Assembly (NCBI GenBank): GCA_029933565.1
Contig: JAOZNY010000184.1
Coordinates: 1-6,050 of the forward strand
Direction of reading: 5' to 3'
Source of the DNA: Bacteroidales bacterium
GTDB taxonomy: Bacteria > Bacteroidota > Bacteroidia > Bacteroidales > F082
Length of the DNA: 6,050 bases
Made by a program: the position numbers and the translations under genes. Under the pieces are notes generated by a model. It saw only the letters and a program-made list of their open reading frames with translations. It made no database searches and had not been told where the DNA came from. Of the stretch, positions 1 through 6,050 are shown in pieces. How positions within the stretch are numbered: the first letter of the stretch is position 1; every line of letters starts with the position of its first letter.

Positions 1-10
1 CTTTTTTCAT
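1..10 (-). CDS. Possible start of a divergent gene, cut off by the window edge
   Basis: On the minus strand an ATG lies at 10-8 and is followed by two AAA codons and a G, so the visible protein is only Met-Lys-Lys. A Met-Lys-Lys start is common in exported proteins of Bacteroidota, and a TAnnTTTG box sits just upstream on the same strand at 30-23. Ten bases cannot show a reading frame, so this is inference from promoter placement. The gene to the left could instead be on the + strand or start further left. Confidence 0.22.
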
Positions 11-22
11 AACAATTGAGGT

Positions 23-30
23 CAAACATA
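23..30 (-). promoter_or_regulatory. Candidate -7 box of a leftward promoter
   Basis: The minus strand reads TATGTTTG, a full match to the Bacteroidota -7 consensus TAnnTTTG. A TTTG lies 15 bp upstream on the same strand (49-46), closer than the usual roughly 17-23 bp, so the -33 element is doubtful. Transcription would begin near 17-19, leaving a very short leader before the ATG at 10-8. One match of this kind in an AT-rich gap can arise by chance; its sensible position is the main support. Confidence 0.3.
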
Positions 31-57
31 AGAAAAAATGGGACACAAAACCTGAAC

Positions 58-123
58 AAATAACCAATAAACACCAAACAAGCAACCCCCAAACCAGCAA
101 CCAGCAAACCAGCAACCCCAAAC
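58..123. repeat. A/C-rich degenerate heptamer repeat tract
   Basis: This stretch is almost free of T and is built from variants of a 7-base unit. ACCAATA occurs at 63-69; ACCAGCA occurs at 93-99, 100-106 and 108-114, with one extra A between the last two. AGCAACCCC occurs at both 81-89 and 111-119, giving a looser 30-bp spacing. The tract is intergenic, upstream of the guaB promoter, and carries no reading frame of note. The unit ACCAATA is the reverse complement of the unit in the array after surA. It looks like a simple-sequence intergenic repeat; function is unknown. Confidence 0.75.
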
Positions 124-188
124 TTTCTTAATCTTTGTTAATTCTACTTTCAGTCTGTGTTATAGCAGTACAATTTGATTAATTTTAA

Positions 189-196
189 TACCTTTG
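189..196 (+). promoter_or_regulatory. Probable guaB promoter, -7 box
   Basis: TACCTTTG matches the Bacteroidota -7 consensus TAnnTTTG at every fixed position and lies 23 bases before the guaB ATG. Initiation would fall near 201-204 and give a leader of under 20 nt, too short for a riboswitch. No good -33 TTTG is found at the expected distance; the nearest, at 174-177, is only 11 bp upstream. It is the only convincing promoter seen for the four-gene block. Confidence 0.55.
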
Positions 197-219
197 CGCA
201 ATTTTAAATTTATGTAATC

Positions 220-1695
220 ATGGCAATGAACAGCGATAGAATATTGGGCGAAGGGCTAACTTTCGATGACGTCCTTTTGGTCCCAGCTCATTCAACAGTT
301 TTACCACGCGATACCGACCTAAGTACAAAATTTTCAAAAAATATTACACTAAAAATTCCTGTAGTTTCTGCGGCTATGGACACGGTTACAGAATCGAAAA
401 TGGCCATTTCCATGGCACAGGAAGGTGGTATTGGGGTTATTCATAAAAACATGAAAATCGAACAGCAGGCCAACGAGGTACGGAAAGTTAAGCGTGCCGA
501 AAATGGAATGATATTGGAGCCTGTGACATTGCAACCCGAAAACACTGTTCAGGATGCATTAAATATGATGGCGGAATACAGCATTGGCGGAATACCTGTT
601 GTTGACACAAATAATACGCTTGTAGGAATTGTTACTAATCGCGACCTGCGTTTTGAACGTAATTTCTCAAAATTGGTTAAGGATGCAATGACATCGGAAA
701 ACCTGATTACAACCACTGAATTCACTGACTTCGAACAGGCAGCCGACATTCTGCAACAATATAAAATTGAGAAACTACCAGTAGTTGACAAAGACTTCAA
801 ACTTGTTGGTCTGATTACATACAAAGACATCATTAAAATAGCAGCCCACCCAAACTCATGTAAAGATGAACGTGGCAGGCTAAGAGTAGCAGCAGCCGTT
901 GGCATTGCCGCTGACACTATGGAACGTATTGAAGCTTTGGTTAATGTCGGTGTGGATGCCATTATTATTGACACTGCTCACGGACATTCGCAGGGCGTAC
1001 TTGAAATGACAAAGACCGTTAAAAAACAATTCCCTCAGATAGATTTGGTTGTTGGCAACATTGCCACCGCTGCGGCAGCAAAAGATTTAGTAAAGGCCGG
1101 AGCCGATGCAGTTAAGGTAGGAATTGGTCCTGGCTCAATTTGCACAACAAGAGTTGTTGCCGGAGTTGGAGTACCTCAACTAACTGCAATAATGGATGTT
1201 GCTGAAGCCTTAAAAGGAAGTGGAATTCCGGTTATTGCTGATGGTGGAATTCGCTATACCGGTGATGTTGTTAAAGCAATTGCAGGTGGTGGCGATACTA
1301 TTATGGCCGGTTCATTATTTGCCGGGGTTGACGAATCACCAGGTGAGACAATAATTTACGAAGGAAGGAAGTTTAAAACATATCGTGGCATGGGCTCAGT
1401 TGAAGCAATGCACGAAGGCTCGAAGGACAGGTATTTTCAGGATGCCGAAGATGACATTAAAAAATTAGTTCCTGAAGGAATAGTAGGCAGGGTACCATAC
1501 AAAGGTTTGCTCAATGAGGTTGTTGTTCAAATTATTGGAGGCCTTAGAGCAGGAATGGGCTATACCGGTTCAAAAAATATTGCAGCACTACATGAAGCAA
1601 AATTCACAAAAATTACTGCTGCTGGAGTGGCCGAAAGCCACCCACACGACATTACAATTACCAGAGAGGCTCCTAATTACAGCCGAAAAAATTAG
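220..1695 (+). CDS. guaB: IMP dehydrogenase
   Basis: IMP dehydrogenase oxidises IMP to XMP with NAD+, the committed step of guanine nucleotide synthesis, in the cytoplasm as a tetramer. The 491-residue length fits the family (E. coli 488). A TIM-barrel is split by two CBS domains (about residues 100-152 and 157-212), which in the family bind purine nucleotides and tune activity. The catalytic loop GPGSICTTR carries the nucleophile Cys308. Asp251 (DTAHGHS) fits the NAD site, Asp341 (DGGIRYTGD) and YRGMGS at 388-393 the IMP site, Arg404-Tyr405 (DRYFQ) the mobile flap, and Glu472-Ser473-His474 the potassium site; all sit three residues on from the E. coli numbering. The start at 220 is best placed after the promoter; Met3 at 226 is an alternative. 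No key residue is missing. It leads a block of periplasmic foldase genes with a 35-bp gap. Confidence 0.98.
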   Translation: MAMNSDRILGEGLTFDDVLLVPAHSTVLPRDTDLSTKFSKNITLKIPVVSAAMDTVTESKMAISMAQEGGIGVIHKNMKIEQQANEVRKVKRAENGMILEPVTLQPENTVQDALNMMAEYSIGGIPVVDTNNTLVGIVTNRDLRFERNFSKLVKDAMTSENLITTTEFTDFEQAADILQQYKIEKLPVVDKDFKLVGLITYKDIIKIAAHPNSCKDERGRLRVAAAVGIAADTMERIEALVNVGVDAIIIDTAHGHSQGVLEMTKTVKKQFPQIDLVVGNIATAAAAKDLVKAGADAVKVGIGPGSICTTRVVAGVGVPQLTAIMDVAEALKGSGIPVIADGGIRYTGDVVKAIAGGGDTIMAGSLFAGVDESPGETIIYEGRKFKTYRGMGSVEAMHEGSKDRYFQDAEDDIKKLVPEGIVGRVPYKGLLNEVVVQIIGGLRAGMGYTGSKNIAALHEAKFTKITAAGVAESHPHDITITREAPNYSRKN

Positions 1696-1730
1696 TATAA
1701 ATTATTAACTTAGTAATATTTCAAAAAACA

Positions 1731-3761
1731 ATGAATAAAATGAAACACCGATTAAAATTAATCTCCACTCTTATTTTGGTGATCTTTATATCACAAAATA
1801 TATTTGCACAAAGATCTATCGATAAGAAAACACTTGTTAGTATTGGCACTGAGAATGTAAGTGTTGCTGATTTTATGAAAACCTACTCGAAGAATAATTC
1901 TTACGAAGAAACTTCATCTGATAGTGCAATACAAGAATACCTCGATCTTTTTGTAAATTTTAAACTTAAAGTGATGGAGGCTGAAGCTTTGCAAATGGAT
2001 ACCATCCCTAGTTTTGTTAAAGAACTGGATGGCTACCGCACACAACTTGCCAAACCTTATTTTGTTGACGAAACAGTAAATGAAGAATTATTGGAAGAAG
2101 CCTACGATAGAAAATTGTACGATATCCATGCAAGCCATATCTTAGTAATGGTTGGCAATAATGCATCTTCTGCCGATACTCTTGAAGCCTACAATAAAAT
2201 TGTAAAAGTAAGAGACGAAATTATAGCAGGAATGGATTTTGCGGATGCAGCAGTTGAATACTCTGAGGATCCATCAGCAAGAGATCAGGAAGAAATTCCA
2301 AACAAACAAAGATTTAGAAAAGGAAACAAAGGTGATTTAGGTTATTTTACTGTTTTCAATATGGTTTACCCATTTGAAAATGCAGCCTATAATACTCCTG
2401 TTGGTGAAATATCGCAGCCAATAAGGACTAGTTTTGGTTACCATCTGTTAAAAATAGAAAGCAAAACCGATGCTCTTGGGGTTGCACAGGTTGCCCATAT
2501 TTATGTTGGTCTTCGCCCTAATGCTACAACTGAAGATTCAGTTCGCAAAGCAGAGAAAATAAATAATATTTATGCTAAAATTCAAGGAGGAATGAGTTTT
2601 GAAGATGCTGTTGTTGAATTTTCGGAAGACAAAGGCTCAGCAAAAAACAAAGGACAACTTTCAAAATTTACTTGTAACAAAGTAGTTCCTGAATTTGTAG
2701 TAATCGCAAAAGATCTTAAACCAGGCGAAATTTCAGAACCTGTTAAAACGCTTTACGGTTTTCATATTGTTAAAGTAATTAGTCGCAAAAAACCAGGTAC
2801 TTTTGAAGAGGAAAAAGATGGCTTAAAAGAAAGACTTGCCAAAGACGACAGGACTCATAAAAGTGAAGAAGCAGTTATTGTAAAAATAAAACAAGAGAAC
2901 AATTTTAGTGTTTACGAAAAACAAAAACTTGAAGTTTTTGCAAGTATCGACAGCACAGTTATTGAAGGAAAATTCAAAACTGACAGCAATTATGTAGCCC
3001 TTTCTGGAACCTTGTTCAAAATAGCAAAAGAAAAACACCTACAATCTGAGTTTATTACTTATGTTATAAATAAGCAGAGTCAACAGCAAAAAATTGAAAG
3101 GGAAGTTTATCTAAACCAATTGTTTAATCAGTTTGTTGAAGAAGAATTACTTGCGTACGAAGATCGTCACCTCGAGGAAAACTATCCTGAGTTTGCTGAT
3201 TTAATGGAAGAATACCATGATGGAATTTTGCTTTTCAACCTTACCGACAAAATGGTTTGGAGCAAAGCGGTAAAAGACACCACGGGTCAACTAGAATATT
3301 ACGAAAATCATCGCGATAGTTATATGTGGGGTGAAAGAGTTGATGCTACAATCTTCCGCATGCGCAAACCCGATGAGGTTGACAAGGCCATGGAAATAAT
3401 TCTTAAATACGACAATGATGGTGATGCTGCAAAAGCCCTTGATGCCGACAGCATTAAGTCAGTTAGAATAATCCCCGGCACTTACGAAAGAGGAAGCAAC
3501 AAATACGTTGACAAGGTTGAATGGACACAGGGTTTATCTTCACCAATGAAATCTGACGTTGAAACTCTTGTTGTTGCAGTTAGGATAAAAGAAGTTATTC
3601 CACCTCAACAAAAAGAACTAAAAGAAGCCAGAGGTTTGGTTACAGCCGACTATCAGAATTACCTCGAGAAACAATGGATTGAAGAACTTAAACAGAAATA
3701 TTCTGTTAGCATTAATCAGGAAGTTCTAAATGCGTTGATTCTTAGGGAAAATTCAAAATAA
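1731..3761 (+). CDS. Secreted multi-domain parvulin-type peptidyl-prolyl isomerase
   Basis: This 676-residue protein probably isomerises prolyl bonds and assists folding of exported proteins in the periplasm. A signal peptide (residues 1-26, hydrophobic core about 8-21, likely cleavage in FA|QRS) is followed by a SurA/PpiD-like strand and helical module (about 33-125). Parvulin module 1 spans about 131-243, with ASHILV (His136), GDLGYF (201-206) and FGYHLLKI (His238). Module 2 spans about 251-350, with AHIYV (His256) and YGFHIVKV (His345). Both therefore keep the dual histidines of active parvulins. Module 1 has extra residues, about 184-199, between SEDPSA and GDLGYF. Residues 351-676 are charged and mostly helical; 536-620 resemble a third, degraded parvulin module with Thr540 and Val615 near the histidine sites. 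The C-terminal helix EKQWIEELKQKY is typical of foldases. Start at 1731 was taken as the first Met; Met4 at 1740 also leaves a good signal peptide. It looks like the Bacteroidota PpiC/SurA-like family, but no specific symbol is safe. Confidence 0.92.
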   Translation: MNKMKHRLKLISTLILVIFISQNIFAQRSIDKKTLVSIGTENVSVADFMKTYSKNNSYEETSSDSAIQEYLDLFVNFKLKVMEAEALQMDTIPSFVKELDGYRTQLAKPYFVDETVNEELLEEAYDRKLYDIHASHILVMVGNNASSADTLEAYNKIVKVRDEIIAGMDFADAAVEYSEDPSARDQEEIPNKQRFRKGNKGDLGYFTVFNMVYPFENAAYNTPVGEISQPIRTSFGYHLLKIESKTDALGVAQVAHIYVGLRPNATTEDSVRKAEKINNIYAKIQGGMSFEDAVVEFSEDKGSAKNKGQLSKFTCNKVVPEFVVIAKDLKPGEISEPVKTLYGFHIVKVISRKKPGTFEEEKDGLKERLAKDDRTHKSEEAVIVKIKQENNFSVYEKQKLEVFASIDSTVIEGKFKTDSNYVALSGTLFKIAKEKHLQSEFITYVINKQSQQQKIEREVYLNQLFNQFVEEELLAYEDRHLEENYPEFADLMEEYHDGILLFNLTDKMVWSKAVKDTTGQLEYYENHRDSYMWGERVDATIFRMRKPDEVDKAMEIILKYDNDGDAAKALDADSIKSVRIIPGTYERGSNKYVDKVEWTQGLSSPMKSDVETLVVAVRIKEVIPPQQKELKEARGLVTADYQNYLEKQWIEELKQKYSVSINQEVLNALILRENSK

Positions 3762-3782
3762 AAATAAGAGACATAAAAGACC

Positions 3783-4643
3783 ATGGCCAGACTCCTGCTA
3801 ATTTTTTCCTTTGCTGCACTACTTGTATTTAATGCATGTAACGCTAGAATAAAGGATGACAACGAGGTAGTTCTGGCCAGGGTTTTCGATAATTATTTAT
3901 ACGAAACCGACCTTCAGGGGATAATTACTAATAACACCTCCCATCGCGATAGCATAGTAATAGTAAGAAACTATGTTAACAACTGGATAAAAACGCAGTT
4001 GATGGTGGAAAAAGCAAAATACAATTTAACTGAAGAACAACTTGACTTTGAAAAAAGACTGGAAGAATATGAAAATTCGTTAATAATATTTGAATACGAA
4101 AGTAAACTGATTAACCAGAAATTGGATACTAGTATTAGCGAAAAAGATTCCAGAGCCTTTTACCACAATCACCTCAACGACTTTGAATTGAAAGAGAATA
4201 TTGTTAAGGTGTTTTACTCAATAGTTAATAAGGATATTCCTGAAAAACCTTTAATCGAAAATACCTACCATATTGCCGACAGTTTAGTAATCGACTCTCT
4301 TGAAATGTTAGCAGAAACATTAGATTTTGTTACGCATCTTGATACCAGCATTTGGATAAGTTTCGATGATTTGAAAAAAAGAATACCAATTGAAACATAT
4401 AATCAGGAGTTATTTCTAAAGAATAAACGTTTTGTAAAAATATCTGATGAAGATTATTGTTATATGTTGATGTTTGTAAGTTTTAAAATAACTGACGATA
4501 CAAGTCCTTACGAGTTAGTTGAGAAAAATATCAGGGATATTATTATTGCAAAAAGAAAAATAAGGCTTATAAAAAAGGTGCGAGAAGAAATATTTGATCA
4601 GGCAGCCTTAAATAATGAATTTGAGATTTATTATCATGAATAG
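3783..4643 (+). CDS. SurA/PpiC-like lipoprotein with degenerate parvulin domain
   Basis: A 286-residue predicted lipoprotein: a short hydrophobic signal (residues 3-16) ends in FNAC, with Cys19 as the likely lipidated residue, although the lipobox is loose. Residues 29-44 (VVLARVFDNYLYETDL) match the first strand-turn of the SurA N-terminal module in both neighbours, followed by helices to about 117 and a connector SEKDSRAFYHNHL. Residues 139-232 follow a parvulin layout: first strand VKVFYSIV, then SIWISFDDL (189-197), then YCYMLMFV (225-232) aligning to the usual FGYHIIKV. The two parvulin histidines would be Tyr145 and Met228, so isomerase activity is unlikely. A basic C-terminal helix (about 243-275) resembles that of foldases. 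I infer a membrane-anchored chaperone or holdase acting with its neighbours. It follows the isomerase by 21 bp and its end overlaps surA by 8 bp. Domain assignment is by eye; a diverged lipoprotein of unrelated function is possible. Confidence 0.85.
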   Translation: MARLLLIFSFAALLVFNACNARIKDDNEVVLARVFDNYLYETDLQGIITNNTSHRDSIVIVRNYVNNWIKTQLMVEKAKYNLTEEQLDFEKRLEEYENSLIIFEYESKLINQKLDTSISEKDSRAFYHNHLNDFELKENIVKVFYSIVNKDIPEKPLIENTYHIADSLVIDSLEMLAETLDFVTHLDTSIWISFDDLKKRIPIETYNQELFLKNKRFVKISDEDYCYMLMFVSFKITDDTSPYELVEKNIRDIIIAKRKIRLIKKVREEIFDQAALNNEFEIYYHE

Positions 4644-6021
4644 AATTAAAAATATTACAATTACTCCAACTAAACTTCGGCTATTTGTTTTAATGCTAGG
4701 TTTGTTTTTTACCTTTAATCAGGTCATTGCTCAGGATGAAGAACAAATCATCGATCAGGTAGTTGCCGTGGTTGGAAAAAATATTGTTCTTGAATCAGAT
4801 ATTCAAAATCAGTATTTAAACTATAGGATGCAAGGTGGCATTAAGGGTGGCGCAAAAGATATCAGGTGCCAAATTCTTGAAGAGCAATTATTTCAGAAAC
4901 TGATGGTTGCACAGGCAGAGGTTGACAGCATTGAAGTAAATGAAGCACAGGTTGAAGGCGAATTGGAACGTCGACTACAAATGTTTGTTACGCAGTTTGG
5001 AACTCAGGAAAAGATGGAGAAATATTATGGAAAGACAATTCCTGAGATCAAGAATGAACTACACGACATAATAAAAGAACAAATGATTGCCCAACAGGTT
5101 CAGTCAGGTATTGTTGCAAATGTTACAGTAACACCTTCAGAGATCAAATCTTTCTTTAGGTCAATTCCAAGCGATAGTATTCCACAAATCCCAACAGAAT
5201 ATCAAATTGCTCAGATTGTAAAAAAGCCACCAATAAGTATTGAGGAAAAAATTAGGGTAAAGGAACAACTATTAGAGTTAAGATCAAGAATTCTCAAAGG
5301 AGAGAGTTTCTCTACTATGGCAATATTATACTCTGAAGATCCTGGATCAGCAAAAAAAGGAGGTGAGTTAGGTTTTTACGGCCGCGGACAGTTATACCCT
5401 GAATTTGAGGCAATAGCCTTTAAATTAAGTGAGGGAGAAATTTCAAATATTGTTGATACAGAAGCTGGATACCACATTATTCAAATGATTGAACGTAAAG
5501 GTGATTACATTAACGTTAGGCATATTCTATTGTCTCCAAAAGTTTCACCCGGCGATTTATTAAAAGCCAGAAATGAACTTGATAGTATTGCAATCTTAAT
5601 AAGGGCTGATTCAATTAGTTTTAAAGCAGCAGTTACAAAGTTTTCGGAAGCAAACAACAAAAATAGTGGTGGACTTTTGGTAAATCCATACTCAGGTAGC
5701 ACTATTTTTGAGGCCGAACAACTTGATGCTCAGATCTCATTTGTTATTGAAAAAATGAAAGTGGGCGAAATTTCAAATCCAGTTCCACTCAAAACCGAAG
5801 AAAAAGAAGATGCGTATCAGATTGTTTTGTTAAAAAAGAAATCTGTTCCTCACAAAGCAAACCTAAAGCAAGATTATTCAAAAATAATGATGTGGGCTGA
5901 AAACGATAAAAAACAAAAAGTTATTGATGAGTGGATTAACGATAAAGCAAAGGAAACTTACGTGAAAATTATTGATCAATACAAAGATTGTATTTATACC
6001 CATGACTGGGAAATTAGATAG
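4636..6021 (+). CDS. surA: SurA-type periplasmic chaperone / peptidyl-prolyl isomerase
   Basis: SurA escorts unfolded outer-membrane proteins across the periplasm to the BAM complex. From the chosen start the protein has 461 residues. A signal peptide (1-32, hydrophobic core about 16-27, cleavage near VIA|QDEE) precedes the SurA N-terminal chaperone module (about 38-170), beginning IIDQVVAVVGKNIVLESDI, the hallmark of the family. Parvulin module 1 (about 187-287) contains YSEDPGSA, GGELGFYGRGQLYPEFE and AGYHIIQMIE. Module 2 (about 291-400) opens with INVRHILL (His296). Each module keeps only one of the dual histidines (Gln193/His280 and His296/Gln395), so chaperoning may outweigh isomerisation. 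The C-terminal segment to 461 is charged and helical. An in-frame ATG at 4615 would add seven residues and lengthen the overlap with the lipoprotein gene from 8 to 29 bp; 4636 gives the more ordinary signal peptide and an ATGAATAG stop-start overlap that suggests translational coupling. Confidence 0.92.
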   Translation: MNRIKNITITPTKLRLFVLMLGLFFTFNQVIAQDEEQIIDQVVAVVGKNIVLESDIQNQYLNYRMQGGIKGGAKDIRCQILEEQLFQKLMVAQAEVDSIEVNEAQVEGELERRLQMFVTQFGTQEKMEKYYGKTIPEIKNELHDIIKEQMIAQQVQSGIVANVTVTPSEIKSFFRSIPSDSIPQIPTEYQIAQIVKKPPISIEEKIRVKEQLLELRSRILKGESFSTMAILYSEDPGSAKKGGELGFYGRGQLYPEFEAIAFKLSEGEISNIVDTEAGYHIIQMIERKGDYINVRHILLSPKVSPGDLLKARNELDSIAILIRADSISFKAAVTKFSEANNKNSGGLLVNPYSGSTIFEAEQLDAQISFVIEKMKVGEISNPVPLKTEEKEDAYQIVLLKKKSVPHKANLKQDYSKIMMWAENDKKQKVIDEWINDKAKETYVKIIDQYKDCIYTHDWEIR

Positions 6022-6050
6022 GGGTTAGTAATTGGTTATTGGTTATTGGT
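6021..6050. repeat. G/T-rich heptamer array abutting surA, continues beyond window
   Basis: TTGGTTA occurs at 6032-6038 and 6039-6045, a partial copy TTGGT ends the window at 6046-6050, and a degenerate copy TTAGTAA precedes at 6025-6031. The array starts at the last base of the surA stop codon, so there is no room for an ordinary hairpin terminator before it. Its reverse complement is ACCAATA, the unit seen at 63-69. The four G runs (6021-6024, 6034-6035, 6041-6042, 6048-6049) could in principle form a weak two-tier quadruplex. Its full length cannot be seen. Confidence 0.75.

Noticed and set aside
58..123. CRISPR array or iterons in the left repeat tract
   Set aside because: Units are only about 7 bp, directly abutting and degenerate, with no spacers of regular length and no replication gene nearby.
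129..137. TAATCTTTG as a second guaB promoter
   Set aside because: The spacing between TA and TTTG is three bases, not two, and no -33 element is present; the box at 189-196 fits better.
197..219. Purine riboswitch ahead of guaB
   Set aside because: The predicted leader is under 20 nt and shows no conserved aptamer core.
349..974. Minus-strand open frames inside guaB (349-534 and 549-974)
   Set aside because: They lie wholly opposite a highly conserved gene, show no recognisable domain and have low-complexity, shadow-like translations.
1514..1708. Short + strand open frame overlapping the end of guaB in another frame
   Set aside because: It is almost fully nested in the conserved guaB C terminus, and its translation resembles no family.
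1699..1721. Imperfect AT-only hairpin between guaB and the isomerase (AAAT-T-ATTA, loop ACTTAG, TAATATTT)
   Set aside because: The stem is eight A-T pairs with a bulge, no G-C pair, and is followed by CAAAAAA rather than a U tract, so it is unlikely to terminate transcription.
2823..3038. Minus-strand open frame inside the large isomerase
   Set aside because: The Phe-rich translation is what the reverse of Lys/Glu-rich codons gives; no promoter or start context supports it.
5505..5702. Minus-strand open frame inside surA
   Set aside because: It is nested opposite the second parvulin module with no independent coding evidence.

Overview
The window looks like a chromosomal housekeeping segment from a Bacteroidota bacterium, probably Bacteroidales/Marinilabiliales-like. 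The evidence is AT-rich DNA, TAnnTTTG-type promoter boxes, no Shine-Dalgarno sequence before any gene, signal peptides ending in Ala-Gln, and the gene content itself. The placement within Bacteroidota is inference from protein style, not from a search.

Layout. Positions 1-219 are intergenic. They hold a short A/C-rich heptamer repeat tract (about 58-123), a good TAnnTTTG box for guaB at 189-196, and an opposite-strand TAnnTTTG box at 23-30 that may serve a divergent gene whose ATG would be at 10-8, leaving the window to the left. Then come four genes on the + strand, tightly spaced: guaB (IMP dehydrogenase, 220-1695); a large secreted parvulin-type peptidyl-prolyl isomerase (1731-3761); a lipoprotein built like a parvulin foldase but without the active-site residues (3783-4643); and a SurA-type chaperone (4636-6021). 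Gaps are 35 bp, 21 bp and an 8-bp overlap, and no internal promoter or terminator is evident, so a single operon is likely. Directly after the surA stop codon a G/T-rich heptamer array begins (6021-6050) and runs off the window. It is the reverse complement of the type of repeat seen on the left.

How the genes work together. GuaB makes XMP for GTP synthesis in the cytoplasm. The other three appear to form a periplasmic folding set for outer-membrane and secreted proteins. All three share an N-terminal SurA-like strand-and-helix module followed by parvulin-like modules. By eye there are six such modules with graded loss of the parvulin dual-histidine motif: both histidines kept in the two central modules of the first protein, one of two kept in each SurA module, and none in the lipoprotein or in the C-terminal module of the first protein. 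This suggests an operon of paralogues in which some have become pure chaperones. I see no mobile element, CRISPR array, RNA gene, defence system or clearly novel system. The points of most interest are the degenerate-parvulin lipoprotein and the inverted heptamer arrays flanking the gene block.
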